64,000 nucleotides of DNA, from assembly GCF_005869935.1 (NCBI RefSeq), contig NZ_SZQF01000001.1, positions 806,001 through 870,000 of the forward strand, given 5' to 3'. Source of the DNA: Winogradskyella algicola. GTDB taxonomy: Bacteria > Bacteroidota > Bacteroidia > Flavobacteriales > Flavobacteriaceae. Of this stretch, positions 51,694 through 61,905 are shown piece by piece. Numbering within the stretch: the stretch's first letter is position 1; the number at the start of each line of letters is the position of its first letter. Position numbers and translations under genes: made by a program. The notes beneath the pieces were generated by a model. That model was not told where the DNA came from, made no database searches, and saw only the letters and a list, made by a program, of their open reading frames with translations.

Positions 51694-53115
51694 ATGATTA
51701 TGAAAAACATAAATTTAAAATATAACATCATCTTACCTTTAGTTGGGTTGATATCTGTCGTAATGATAAGTTGCGAAAGAGGTTTTTCAGATGATGTGGA
51801 ATTGGCAACATTTCCTTCCACCGCAGAAGTTTTTACGGACACTCCTGTAGGTTTAACGGACGAATTTTTTATATCATTTGATCCTGCATTTGGTGCAAAC
51901 ACTAATGGATTTGGTACAGATGATAATGAAGCTTATGAAGGGTCAACATCTATTAGAATTGATGTGCCGGCGCCTAATGATCCAGATGGTGGATTTATAG
52001 GTGGAATATTTAAAGATAGAGGAGAAGGAAGAGATTTAACAAGATATAATGCTTTAACATTTTGGGCTAAAGGATCGACAACAGCAACAGTAGGTCTATT
52101 TGGTTTTGGGACAGATTTTGAAGAAGATAAGTACGCTGTTACACTCGAAAATGTACAACTGTCAACAGATTGGAAAAAGTATATTATACCAATTCCAGAC
52201 CCTTCAAAACTAGTTCAAGAAAAAGGTATGTTTATTTTCTCAGCAGGTACTCAAAGCACCAATGGATTTGGTTTTACATTTTGGTTAGACGAGATTCGTT
52301 TTGAAAGCTTAGGAACTATTGGTCAACCTAGACCAAGGATTTTGGGTGGACAAGATCAGACAGCGCAAACTAACATTGGCACTTCAGTACCACTAATAGG
52401 TTTAAGTTATACGGCTAATCTTCCTAATGGACAAAATGTAACTGTTTCTGCAACACCTTCCTATTTTGATTTCGAAACCTCAAATCCATTTGTGGCTTCT
52501 GTAGATGAATTGGGCATTGTCACTGTAGATGGCCCAGGTCAAGGAGGAGATAATACAGCAGTTATTACTGCTAGCTTGGGAGGCGTTGAAGCAGAAGGCT
52601 CATTAACAGTTGAAGCTGTAGATATAGACGTAATTTCAATTTTTAGTGATGTTTTTGCTAATGTACCGGTTGATAATTACAATGGATTTTACGAGCCATT
52701 TCAAACAACTCTAGGTGGTGCTGTGAATGAAAATGGTAATAACATAATAGACTACACCATGCTCAACTTTGTTGCCATTGAATTTTATGGTAGAGACGGT
52801 AGTGGTGTAGAGCCAGTTGATGCTACCGATATGACCCACTTACACATAGAATTCAGAGTTAATGAAACCGTAGATGCATCAGACTATATAAATATGGAAT
52901 TACACAATAATTTCACATTGCCTAACGGTATTTTAGGATCATATCAAATAACAGGGTCTGAGTTGTTAAGTAATGAATGGGTGGAGTTTGATATACCATT
53001 ATCAAGCTTTGCTGGTCTTACATCTAGAGATGCATTAGGTATGATGTTATTTGTTACAGATAATAATATTGCTAACCTCTCTGTAGATAATATTTATTTC
53101 TACGCAGAAAACTAA
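51694..53115 (+). CDS. Glycan-binding lipoprotein with CBM-like and Ig-like domains
   Basis: 473 residues from 51694 (a second ATG at 51700 is equally possible). The lipobox is VVMISC. Three parts follow: a jelly-roll CBM-like domain (about 30-205: YEGSTSIRIDVPAPN, LTFWAKGSTTATVGLFGFGT, FWLDEIRFES), a bacterial Ig-like domain (205-310), and a second jelly-roll domain (about 315-473: HLHIEFRVNETVDAS, WVEFDIPLSSF, NIYFYAEN). No catalytic motifs are seen. It is six bases after the TIM/barrel gene and 12 before GH16, so it belongs to the same operon and probably binds laminarin at the cell surface. Confidence 0.75.
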   Translation: MIMKNINLKYNIILPLVGLISVVMISCERGFSDDVELATFPSTAEVFTDTPVGLTDEFFISFDPAFGANTNGFGTDDNEAYEGSTSIRIDVPAPNDPDGGFIGGIFKDRGEGRDLTRYNALTFWAKGSTTATVGLFGFGTDFEEDKYAVTLENVQLSTDWKKYIIPIPDPSKLVQEKGMFIFSAGTQSTNGFGFTFWLDEIRFESLGTIGQPRPRILGGQDQTAQTNIGTSVPLIGLSYTANLPNGQNVTVSATPSYFDFETSNPFVASVDELGIVTVDGPGQGGDNTAVITASLGGVEAEGSLTVEAVDIDVISIFSDVFANVPVDNYNGFYEPFQTTLGGAVNENGNNIIDYTMLNFVAIEFYGRDGSGVEPVDATDMTHLHIEFRVNETVDASDYINMELHNNFTLPNGILGSYQITGSELLSNEWVEFDIPLSSFAGLTSRDALGMMLFVTDNNIANLSVDNIYFYAEN

Positions 53116-53127
53116 AAATGCTAAAAA

Positions 53128-53970
53128 ATGAAAAATAGAATATTAAGTAATAAGTTAAAATCAATCTTCATATGTAGCTCGCTTTTTATGGGTACAATGG
53201 TTTTAATTACTAATTGCAATCCAGATGAAACACAAGATGTTACCAATTTTACAACCTTGTCCAAGTACGATGAATTTACTGAAGATGGTGCACCAAACCC
53301 AGAGCTTTGGACATACGATATAGGTACAGGTCAAAATGGATGGGGAAATAACGAGCTTCAATACTATACGGACAGACCTGAAAATGTCATTGTAGAAGAT
53401 GGTATGTTAAAAATAACTGCAATTCAAGAAGAGTTTGAAGGTTCTGGATATACGTCTGCAAGACTTTTAACCCAAGGACTTTTTGAACAAAAGTATGGAC
53501 GCTTTGAGGCTAGGATGAAATTGCCTTACGGTAAAGGGATGTGGCCAGCATTTTGGCTATTAGGTGCCAATATTGATGAAGTTAGCTGGCCATTTTGTGG
53601 TGAAATTGATGTTATGGAAAATGGTGGCTCAAAACCAACAATTGTTAGCGGTGCAGTTCACGGGCCAGGATATTCTGGAGGTAATGCTATCGTAAAAGAG
53701 TACGAATTTACGGATAGTCGTGTAGATTCCGAATTTCATATTTATGGCATAGAATGGGGACCGAATTATATCAATTACTATGTCGATGATGTTTTATATA
53801 ACCAAATTACTCCTGAAGATGTAACGGGAGACTGGGTTTTTAATGATGGTCCATTTTTTATCATAATAAATTTAGCCGTTGGTGGTGCTTTTGATGGTAA
53901 TCCAAATGAAAATACAATATTCCCACAAACAATGTATGTAGACTATGTAAGAGTCTATTCAGCTAATTAA
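53128..53970 (+). CDS. GH16 laminarinase lipoprotein
   Basis: 280 residues. The lipobox is VLITNC (Cys30). The GH16 fold shows YDEFTEDGAPNPELWTYDIG, WGNNELQYYT, GRFEARMKLPYGKGMWPAFW and the catalytic EIDVME (nucleophile Glu159, Asp161, acid/base Glu164). The C-terminus FPQTMYVDYVRVYS is typical of the laminarinase subgroup. It cleaves internal beta-1,3-glucan bonds, on the outer membrane surface or in the periplasm. It is followed by a terminator. Confidence 0.95.
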   Translation: MKNRILSNKLKSIFICSSLFMGTMVLITNCNPDETQDVTNFTTLSKYDEFTEDGAPNPELWTYDIGTGQNGWGNNELQYYTDRPENVIVEDGMLKITAIQEEFEGSGYTSARLLTQGLFEQKYGRFEARMKLPYGKGMWPAFWLLGANIDEVSWPFCGEIDVMENGGSKPTIVSGAVHGPGYSGGNAIVKEYEFTDSRVDSEFHIYGIEWGPNYINYYVDDVLYNQITPEDVTGDWVFNDGPFFIIINLAVGGAFDGNPNENTIFPQTMYVDYVRVYSAN

Positions 53971-53981
53971 TAAAAAAAACT

Positions 53982-54014
53982 AAAGGTCAGGAGTTTTACA
54001 ATCTTGACCTTTTT
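53982..54014 (+). terminator. Intrinsic terminator after GH16
   Basis: Stem AAAGGTCAGGA (53982-53992) and TCTTGACCTTT (54002-54012), then T residues. It ends the surface-protein operon before GH149. Confidence 0.82.
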
Positions 54015-54056
54015 GACCCTTATCTATAAAATTTATAACTACGAATTACTAAGACA

Positions 54057-57000
54057 TTGAAAGATATAGTTACACAAGATAGAGATGTGAGATTAGAGCC
54101 TGTTACAATTAATGATAAGGCTTATTTTAAAATATCTAATAGTGATAAGATGCGTCCATTCTTTATGAGTATCGTTAGCGACTCTAACCACTGGATGTTT
54201 ATATCAAGTAATGGAGGTTTAACTGCCGGAAGAAAGAATTCTGAATACGCATTATTCCCTTATTACTCAGATGATAAAATAACAGAGTCTTCTGAAATTA
54301 CTGGGCCTAAAATAATTCTTCAAGTCATTAAAAATGATGATAGATTTATATGGGAACCTTTTTCTATCAGATTCCAAGATAAGTACACTATACGAAGAAA
54401 CTTATACAAAAGTATTTATGGTAATGCCATAATTTTTGAAGAAGAAAATCTTGATTTAAATCTTACTTACAGGTACGAATGGTGTTCTAGTAATATCTAT
54501 GGTTTTGTAAAAAAATCAACTTTAACAAATAATGCTGAGCAATCTGTTGGTATAGCGTTTGTAGACGGAATTCAAAATGTAATGCCTTATGGTGTTAGTA
54601 GTGCTTTACAGAATGCAAGTAGTAACTTGGTAGATGCATATAAGAGAACTGAGTTAGTAGAAGAGTCTGGAGTTGGAATATTTGCATTAAGTGCTATTAT
54701 AGTTGATAAAGCAGAGCCAAGTGAAGCGCTTAAGGCTAATATTGCTTGGTCTTTAGGTATTGATAACCCTAAGTATTTACTCTCTTCTTTACAGTTAGAT
54801 GAATTTAGAAAATTCGGGAAGCTTAGACAAGAAACCGATGTTAAGGCTGAAAAAGGTGCTTACTTTGTTAACACAGCAATACAGCTAAACCCGAAAGCAT
54901 CTAACGATTGGGTTATTGTTGCTAATGTTAATCAAGATGCGTCAGATATTGTTGCAATTTCAAATCAAATAAAAACTGATAGCCAGCTTTTAAATAAGGT
55001 TGAAGCGGATATTCAACTAGGTACAAAACAATTAATAGAGCTTAATGCAACATCAGACGGTTTACAATTAACATCAGATAATTTTAGAGATACCAGACAT
55101 TTTTCTAATACACTTTTCAATATAATGCGTGGTGGTATTTTCGATGATGGTTACACTATCGAAAAATGGGATTTTAAAAACTATTTAAAGAATGCCAACA
55201 AAGATGTCTGTCGTAATTGTGAACAATTGCTACAGGATTTGCCTGAAACATTTGCTTTACAAACATTAAGAAAATTTGCAAACTGGAATGACGATAAGGA
55301 TTTTAAGAGGCTAGCTTTAGAATACTTACCACTAAAATTTAGTAGAAGACATGGTGATCCAAGTAGGCCTTGGAACAAGTTCTCTATAAATACACGAAGC
55401 GAAGTAGATGGTTCTAAAATCTTAGACTATGAAGGTAACTGGAGAGATATTTTTCAAAACTGGGAAGCCCTCGCTTTTTCTTATCCAGAGTTTATAGAGA
55501 ATATGATTTTTAAGTTCTTAAATGCCACCACGTTTGATGGGTATAACCCTTATCGAGTAACCAAGGGTGGCTTTGATTGGGAAACCATTGAGCCAGATGA
55601 CCCATGGTCTTACATAGGGTATTGGGGAGATCATCAAATCATATATTTATTGAAGTTTCTTGAGTTTATAGAAGACTATAATCCAGGGAAATTAGAGAGT
55701 TTCTTCTCTCAAGATATTTTTGTCTATGCTAATGTACCTTACAGGATTAAAGTGCATCAAGATATTTTAAATAATCCAAAGGATACTATAGAGTTTGATG
55801 AAGATTCTGATAAAGAAATACGATTAAAAAGAGACAAGATTGGTGCAGATGGAGCTTTGTTACAATACTCTAACGGAAAAGTTGTTAGAGCTAATTTTAT
55901 AGAAAAGATTTTAGCAACAACTTTAGCTAAACTTTCCAACTTTATACCAGAAGGAGGTATATGGATGAATACACAAAGACCAGAATGGAACGACGCCAAT
56001 AATGCATTAGTTGGCAATGGTGTTTCTATGGTTACACTTTATTATCTCAGACGATTTTTAAAGTTTTTTGAATGTGTTTTTCAAAATGCTTCTGTAGATG
56101 AAATTGAAGTTTCTTCAGAGATTTCTGATTTTTTCAACGCTGTAAAATCTACATTTAAACAAAACGAGTCCATTTTAAATAATGAGATTGACGATGCTAC
56201 AAGAAAACTATTATTAGACTCATTAGGTATAGCAGGTAGTAATTTCAGGGAACATATCTACAATAACGCTTTCTCTGGTGATAAACTAAAAGTAAGTTTA
56301 AGTGATATTTTAGATTTTACTAAGTCTGCGATTAAACACCTTGAACATTCCATAAGAGCTAACAAAAGAGAGGATAACCTATACAATGCATATAACTTAA
56401 TGACAGTTAAGGATGCTACTTCTGTATCCATATCTTATTTAGATGAAATGTTAGAAGGGCAGGTTGCTGTATTAAGTTCTGGATATTTGAGTTCTCAAGA
56501 GAATCTAGCCGTTTTAGATGGTCTTAAGCAGAGTAAGCTGTTTAGAGAAAATCAGTATAGCTATATACTATATCCTTATAAAAACCTCAAGGGTTTCATG
56601 GATAGAAATACGATTCCTTCTAATTCAGTGCATAGTTCTAAACTCTTACAAACATTAGTGTCTGAAGGTAATACGCAAATTCTTAAAAAAGATAGTAATG
56701 GTGATTACCATTTTAACGGGAATTTCAAAAATGCAAATGATCTAGAACAGGCTTTAGAAAATCTTAGTGAGCCTGCTCATCTAGAATTAGCTAAATCAGA
56801 AAAGCATAAGGTCCTTCAAATTTTTGAAGATGTTTTTAATCATAAAGCATTTACAGGTCGTTCAGGTACGTTTTATGGTTATGAAGGGCTAGGTTCTATT
56901 TATTGGCATATGGTTTCAAAATTGCAATTAGCAGTAATGGAAGTTTGTCAAAAAGCTATTGCAGAAAATGAATCACCAGAAGTGATAGGTCGACTACTAG

Positions 57001-57503
57001 AGCATTACTACGAAATTAATGAAGGTATTGGAGTACATAAATCACCAGAATTATATGGTGCTTTCCCAACCGATCCTTATTCGCATACACCAGCAGGTAA
57101 AGGTGCCCAACAACCAGGAATGACAGGACAAGTGAAAGAAGATATTCTCAGTCGATTTGGAGAACTAGGTGTTTTTATGAATGACGGATTACTTGTTTTT
57201 AATCCTTGTATGCTTAGGAAAGATGAATTTTTAAATGAAGCGCAAGTATTCAATTATATCAATGTAGATGGTGAAGAATCTACATTAAAAGTTGATGCCA
57301 ACCAGTTGGTATTTACCTATTGCCAAGTGCCAGTGGTTTACAGTATTTCAAAAGAATACAAAACCACTATATCATTTAAGGATGGTTCACAGCAAATCTT
57401 CGACCAAATGGAACTGGATAAGGAAACGAGTGAGAAAGTGTTCAACCGTTCAGGTGATATAGTGTCTATAACGGTTCAGATAAAAGAAGATCATCTAAAA
57501 TAA
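54057..57503 (+). CDS. GH149-like beta-1,3-oligoglucan phosphorylase
   Basis: 1148 residues, the size expected for GH149 and longer than GH94 (about 800). There is no signal peptide, so it is cytoplasmic. The N-terminal beta-sandwich contains HWMFISSNGGLTAGRKN. The (alpha/alpha)6 catalytic part has GNWRDIFQNWEALAF (about 456-470) and GYWGDHQIIYLL; Asp525 in the latter matches the general acid of GH94-type phosphorylases. The C-terminal part has GRSGTFYGYEGLGSIYWHM and HTPAGKGAQQPGMTGQVKE, phosphate-binding-like loops. It would convert beta-1,3-glucan oligosaccharides and phosphate to glucose-1-phosphate. The start must be TTG 54057: an in-frame stop lies at 54036 and the first ATG (54150) would remove conserved residues. 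Confidence 0.82.
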   Translation: MKDIVTQDRDVRLEPVTINDKAYFKISNSDKMRPFFMSIVSDSNHWMFISSNGGLTAGRKNSEYALFPYYSDDKITESSEITGPKIILQVIKNDDRFIWEPFSIRFQDKYTIRRNLYKSIYGNAIIFEEENLDLNLTYRYEWCSSNIYGFVKKSTLTNNAEQSVGIAFVDGIQNVMPYGVSSALQNASSNLVDAYKRTELVEESGVGIFALSAIIVDKAEPSEALKANIAWSLGIDNPKYLLSSLQLDEFRKFGKLRQETDVKAEKGAYFVNTAIQLNPKASNDWVIVANVNQDASDIVAISNQIKTDSQLLNKVEADIQLGTKQLIELNATSDGLQLTSDNFRDTRHFSNTLFNIMRGGIFDDGYTIEKWDFKNYLKNANKDVCRNCEQLLQDLPETFALQTLRKFANWNDDKDFKRLALEYLPLKFSRRHGDPSRPWNKFSINTRSEVDGSKILDYEGNWRDIFQNWEALAFSYPEFIENMIFKFLNATTFDGYNPYRVTKGGFDWETIEPDDPWSYIGYWGDHQIIYLLKFLEFIEDYNPGKLESFFSQDIFVYANVPYRIKVHQDILNNPKDTIEFDEDSDKEIRLKRDKIGADGALLQYSNGKVVRANFIEKILATTLAKLSNFIPEGGIWMNTQRPEWNDANNALVGNGVSMVTLYYLRRFLKFFECVFQNASVDEIEVSSEISDFFNAVKSTFKQNESILNNEIDDATRKLLLDSLGIAGSNFREHIYNNAFSGDKLKVSLSDILDFTKSAIKHLEHSIRANKREDNLYNAYNLMTVKDATSVSISYLDEMLEGQVAVLSSGYLSSQENLAVLDGLKQSKLFRENQYSYILYPYKNLKGFMDRNTIPSNSVHSSKLLQTLVSEGNTQILKKDSNGDYHFNGNFKNANDLEQALENLSEPAHLELAKSEKHKVLQIFEDVFNHKAFTGRSGTFYGYEGLGSIYWHMVSKLQLAVMEVCQKAIAENESPEVIGRLLEHYYEINEGIGVHKSPELYGAFPTDPYSHTPAGKGAQQPGMTGQVKEDILSRFGELGVFMNDGLLVFNPCMLRKDEFLNEAQVFNYINVDGEESTLKVDANQLVFTYCQVPVVYSISKEYKTTISFKDGSQQIFDQMELDKETSEKVFNRSGDIVSITVQIKEDHLK

Positions 57504-57515
57504 AAAGGAACAATC

Positions 57516-58805
57516 ATGAAAAAAAGAAAAATAATAGTATGTGTTTTATCTATAATATTCATGATGTCTTGTAAAAATGAAAAGAAAGAAGAGTCTTTAA
57601 CTCAAATTAAAAAAGAAGTGACAGCAAAAGATATATTAGGAAATCCAGAGTATTTGGCTATTTCTTATGGAGGCTACAGAGAAAAGACCAGAGATAGCCA
57701 ACCTACAATTGCAGAATTAAAAGAAGATTTAAAAATTCTATCTGCAATGGGTGTTAAGTTGCTCAGAACATATAATGTTCAGCCAAAATTACCTCATGCA
57801 TCAAATGTTTTAAAGGCTATTTCAGAATTAAAAACTGAAGATGAAAATTTTGAGATGTACGTTATGCTTGGTGCTTGGATCGACTGTTTAAACGCATGGA
57901 CAGGTAAAGAGCCAAATCATAATATAGAAAGTCCAAATAATGCTGGTGAAATTAAAAGAGCTGTGGCACTGGCAAATCAATATCCAGACATTGTGAAAAT
58001 AATAGCTGTTGGCAATGAGGCTATGGTAAAATGGGCAACATCTTATTACGTTCAGCCAGAAGTGATCTTAAAATGGGTAAAACATCTTCAGGATCTAAAA
58101 AAACAAGAAAAATTACCTAAAGACCTTTGGATAACAAGCTCAGATGATTTTGCATCTTGGGGAGGCGGTGAAGATAAATATCATGTAGAGGATTTAAATG
58201 AATTGATAAAGACAGTAGATTTTATCTCTATGCATACCTATCCTTATCACAATACCCACTATAACCCAGAGTTTTGGGGAGTACCAGAAGCACATACTAA
58301 TATGCCAGATACAACTAAAATAGAAATGGCTATGGAGCGTGCTTTAAAATTTGCTCAAAAGCAATACGACAGTGTTACCAACTACATGAAAAGCTTAGGT
58401 GTAAATAAACCAATTCATATAGGTGAGACAGGTTGGGCTACAACATCTACAGGACATTATGGTCCTAATGGTTCAAAAGCAACAGACGAATATAAACAAG
58501 GTTTGTATTATAAATTAATGCGAAGATGGACCAAAAGCGCTGGTATATCTTGTTTTTATTTTGAAGCTTTTAATGAGCAATGGAAAGATGCCCACAACCC
58601 AAATGGATCAGAAAATCATTTTGGATTATTTACAATAGACGGAAAAGCCAAATATCCAATTTGGGATTTAGTTGACAAGGGAATTTTTGATGGATTAACA
58701 AGGAATGGTAATACCATAACTAAGACTTACAATGGCGATAAGAAAGCACTTTTTAAAGATGTTTTAGTGCCGCCATCTGAAGAAGAAATAATGGCAAATA
58801 GGTAA
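57516..58805 (+). CDS. GH17 family beta-1,3-glucanase lipoprotein
   Basis: 429 residues. The lipobox is FMMSC (Cys19). The GH17 TIM barrel shows ISYGGYREKTRD, LLRTYNVQPKLP, the acid/base Glu168 in AVGNEAM and the nucleophile Glu304 in IGETGWATTSTG. GH17 enzymes cut or transfer beta-1,3-glucan chains. Being lipidated, it probably works in the periplasm on imported oligosaccharides. It starts 12 bases after GH149 and ends two before GH30. Confidence 0.9.
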   Translation: MKKRKIIVCVLSIIFMMSCKNEKKEESLTQIKKEVTAKDILGNPEYLAISYGGYREKTRDSQPTIAELKEDLKILSAMGVKLLRTYNVQPKLPHASNVLKAISELKTEDENFEMYVMLGAWIDCLNAWTGKEPNHNIESPNNAGEIKRAVALANQYPDIVKIIAVGNEAMVKWATSYYVQPEVILKWVKHLQDLKKQEKLPKDLWITSSDDFASWGGGEDKYHVEDLNELIKTVDFISMHTYPYHNTHYNPEFWGVPEAHTNMPDTTKIEMAMERALKFAQKQYDSVTNYMKSLGVNKPIHIGETGWATTSTGHYGPNGSKATDEYKQGLYYKLMRRWTKSAGISCFYFEAFNEQWKDAHNPNGSENHFGLFTIDGKAKYPIWDLVDKGIFDGLTRNGNTITKTYNGDKKALFKDVLVPPSEEEIMANR

Positions 58806-58807
58806 CA

Positions 58808-60295
58808 ATGAAAGCGTTAAGAATTAGTGTTTATTGTCTTTTAATAGTAGCTATGAGTTGTAATACCCAACCAGAAGAGTTAAAAGTTGAGATTTTCGAA
58901 ACTTCGGCAAGTGGAAACCAATTAACTAAAGTTGAGCCTTTGGCTGTAGATGAGGAAGTTGATGCCTTACCAGTAATAAGAATTCTGCCAAACCAAAAAT
59001 TTCAAACTATTACAGGTTTTGGTGGAGCGTTTACAGAATCGTCAGCCTATTTGCTCAATAAATTAAGTAAAAAAAATAGAGATCTTATTTTAAAAGCTTA
59101 TTTCAGTGAAGAAGGTGCAAACTATTCATTGTGTAGAACACATATGAACTCTTGTGATTTTTCGCTAGATCATTATTCTTACACACCAACAGAAGATAAA
59201 GAATTAAAAGACTTCTCTGTAAAAGAAGATATGGCTGACTTAATTCCAATGATTAAAGATGCTCAAGCGATTTCAAAAGATGGGTTTAAATTGTTTGCTT
59301 CACCATGGACAGCACCACCATGGATGAAAGACAATAAAGAATGGGTAGGTGGTAAGTTATTGCCAGAGTATTACCCAAGTTGGGCATTGTTCTTTTCAAA
59401 ATATATAGAAGCCTATAAAGACCAAGGTATAGAGCTTTGGGGTTTTACTGTAGAAAATGAGCCTCACGGCAACGGGAACAATTGGGAAAGTATGCACTTT
59501 ACACCAGAAGAAATGACTGATTTTGTTCAGCATCATTTGGGACCAAAATTGGAAGCTGATGGCTATGGTGATAAAATCATTTTAGGTTACGATCAGAATA
59601 GAGCAGGAATAAAAGAATGGGTAGATGTAATGTATGCAACCGAAGAGTCTTCAAAATATTACGATGGTACAGCAATACATTGGTATGAAAGCACTTATGA
59701 GGTATTTCCAGAAGATCTTCAATATGCCCACAATAAAGCACCAGATAAATATCTTATAGAAACCGAAGGTTGTATAGATGATGAAGTGCCTGTTTGGAAA
59801 GACGATGCTTGGTATTGGAAAAAAGAAGCGACAGATTGGGGCTGGAAATGGGCACCTGAAAAAGATAAGTATTTACACCCTAAATATGCACCAGCCAATC
59901 GCTATGCAAGAGATATTATAGGTTGCCTTAACAATTGGGTAGATGGTTGGGTAGATTGGAATATGGTTCTAAACAAGCAAGGTGGCCCAAATTGGTTTAA
60001 AAACTGGTGTATTGCTCCAGTAATTGTAGATGAGGTAAATGATGAGGTATACTTTACGCCATTGTACTACATAATGACTCATTTTAGTAAATACATAAGG
60101 CCAGAAGCTAAGGTTTTAGGTATAGATAAAACGGATAATGACATTATGGCCACAGCAGTAGAAAATCCTGATGGCTCTACAGTTCTTGTAGTATTTAATG
60201 AAGGGAAGGAAGCTAGGAAATTTCAATTATGGCTCAATGGCAAAAGAACTACCATAAGTATAAACGGACAGGCTATTCAAACTATAGTAATGTAG
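58808..60295 (+). CDS. GH30 beta-1,6-glucosidase/glucanase lipoprotein
   Basis: 495 residues. The lipobox is VAMSC (Cys18). The GH30 domain starts with QTITGFGGAFTESSAYLL and has the SPWTAPPWMKDN loop, the acid/base Glu218 in TVENEPHG and the nucleophile Glu320 in IETEGC. The C-terminal beta domain ends in ISINGQAIQTIVM. In laminarin loci GH30 removes the beta-1,6-linked glucose side branches that block GH17 and phosphorylase. That is the most likely role here. Confidence 0.92.
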   Translation: MKALRISVYCLLIVAMSCNTQPEELKVEIFETSASGNQLTKVEPLAVDEEVDALPVIRILPNQKFQTITGFGGAFTESSAYLLNKLSKKNRDLILKAYFSEEGANYSLCRTHMNSCDFSLDHYSYTPTEDKELKDFSVKEDMADLIPMIKDAQAISKDGFKLFASPWTAPPWMKDNKEWVGGKLLPEYYPSWALFFSKYIEAYKDQGIELWGFTVENEPHGNGNNWESMHFTPEEMTDFVQHHLGPKLEADGYGDKIILGYDQNRAGIKEWVDVMYATEESSKYYDGTAIHWYESTYEVFPEDLQYAHNKAPDKYLIETEGCIDDEVPVWKDDAWYWKKEATDWGWKWAPEKDKYLHPKYAPANRYARDIIGCLNNWVDGWVDWNMVLNKQGGPNWFKNWCIAPVIVDEVNDEVYFTPLYYIMTHFSKYIRPEAKVLGIDKTDNDIMATAVENPDGSTVLVVFNEGKEARKFQLWLNGKRTTISINGQAIQTIVM

Positions 60296-60319
60296 AATAA
60301 TTAACAAACGCATAAGATT

Positions 60320-61885
60320 ATGGCAGAAGTTAAAACAGCATCTAGAAATAAAGTACCATTAGGACAAAAAGCAGCTTTTGGTGCTGGTCATTTCATATTA
60401 AATATACTGCCAGGAACTTTAGGGGTTTTTATTCAATTCTTCTTACTCACAGCTTGGGGAGTTGACCCGTTATGGGCAGGGCTTTTGGGAGGTTTGCCAA
60501 GAATTTTCGATTCCATTACTGATCCAATAATGGGCTTTATATCAGACAATACAAAATCTAGATGGGGAAGACGAAGACCATACATTTTTATTGGAGCTAT
60601 CATCAGTGGAATTTTATTCTTTTTAATGTGGCAATTAGATGATAATGCATCACAGAGTTATATTATTTGGCATGTTATGGTATTGCAATTGTTATTTCTT
60701 ATAGGAAATACAATGTTTGCAACGCCACTTGTGGGTTTAGGTTATGAAATGACATCAGACTATAACGAGCGTACAAGGTTAATGGCATTTTCTAATACAA
60801 TGGGTCAAATTGCATGGATGATTGTTCCTTGGTTATACGTAATAATACCAGATACAGATACTTTTAATACCCAAACAGAAGGGGTCCGAACAATGGCTCT
60901 TATTGTAGGTATAATGTGTGCTGTATTTGGAATTTTACCAGCATTATTTTGTAAAGGAATAGATTCTTCTCACATGGAAAACCGAAAAGAAATCAATTTC
61001 AAAACTTTAGCAACTAATATGAAAGAGCTCATTGCTGGGATTGTGCAAGTTTCAAAAAACAAGCCATTTATGAAACTATGTGGTGCAACTTTTTTGGTGT
61101 TTAATGGGTTTCAATTAGTTGCTGCATTTGGTGTGTTCATTATAGTGTTTTACATATATAATGGAAGTTATGAATTGGCAGGTACTTGGCCAGCTTGGTT
61201 CAATACTATAAATGCTATGATAACAGCATTTATAGTTATTCCTATTATTTCAAGAATGGCTAATAAATGGGGAAAGAAAAATGCGTTTATTATTTCTACA
61301 GTACTCTCAATCATTGGTTACATCTTAAAATGGTGGGGATTTGACAAGGATTTGAATAGTCAGTTTGGGCAAACAAGTTTGGGTAAAAGTCTAAATTCTG
61401 GCATTGGATCAGTATTTGAATCATTAAATCCTGTATTAGAAAATATTGGTATGTCATGGTTTAGTATAGAACCAGGAAGTGAAATTCCTTGGTTAATTTT
61501 TGTCCCAATTCCATTATTTGCATTTGGTATGGGAGGTTTATTTACATTAATGATGAGTATGACGGCAGATGTTTGTGATCTCGATGAATTAGAAAACGGA
61601 ATGCCAAGAAAAGAAGGAACGTTTGGTGCTATATATTGGTTGATGGTTAAGATAGGACAATCCATTGCCCTAGTTTTGGGTGGAGTTATACTGAGCATCG
61701 TAGGTTTTGATCCTAATGCTACAGAACAGTCTATTGAGACTATGAATAACCTTAGGATAGCAGATATCATTGTGCCTTCAGTCACAGCTGCACTTGCAAT
61801 TGTTGTTATGTGGAAGTATAGTTTAACAGAAGAGCGAGCAAGAGAAATTAAAGCTGAGCTTGTTGAGCGTAGAGGCGAATTATAA
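60320..61885 (+). CDS. GPH-family sugar:cation symporter (MFS)
   Basis: 521 residues with about 12 membrane helices. The N-terminal GAGHFILNILPGTLGVFIQF and the loop FDSITDPIMGFISDNTKSRWGRRRPYI are the family's signature, and TADVCDLDELENGMPRKEGTFGA is typical of the second half. The family imports glycosides, pentosides and hexuronides with H+ or Na+. A central loop (about 325-390) is long. With cytoplasmic GH149 and GH17 either side, it should carry beta-1,3-glucan oligosaccharides or glucose into the cytoplasm. Confidence 0.92.
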   Translation: MAEVKTASRNKVPLGQKAAFGAGHFILNILPGTLGVFIQFFLLTAWGVDPLWAGLLGGLPRIFDSITDPIMGFISDNTKSRWGRRRPYIFIGAIISGILFFLMWQLDDNASQSYIIWHVMVLQLLFLIGNTMFATPLVGLGYEMTSDYNERTRLMAFSNTMGQIAWMIVPWLYVIIPDTDTFNTQTEGVRTMALIVGIMCAVFGILPALFCKGIDSSHMENRKEINFKTLATNMKELIAGIVQVSKNKPFMKLCGATFLVFNGFQLVAAFGVFIIVFYIYNGSYELAGTWPAWFNTINAMITAFIVIPIISRMANKWGKKNAFIISTVLSIIGYILKWWGFDKDLNSQFGQTSLGKSLNSGIGSVFESLNPVLENIGMSWFSIEPGSEIPWLIFVPIPLFAFGMGGLFTLMMSMTADVCDLDELENGMPRKEGTFGAIYWLMVKIGQSIALVLGGVILSIVGFDPNATEQSIETMNNLRIADIIVPSVTAALAIVVMWKYSLTEERAREIKAELVERRGEL

Positions 61886-61905
61886 AACTTATAAGAAAGA
61901 AGAAC

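Noticed and set aside
61360-61785. Minus-strand open frame of 141 codons inside the GPH symporter gene
   Set aside because: It is a shadow of a well-supported gene and its translation has no family pattern. The same holds for the other antisense frames in the window.
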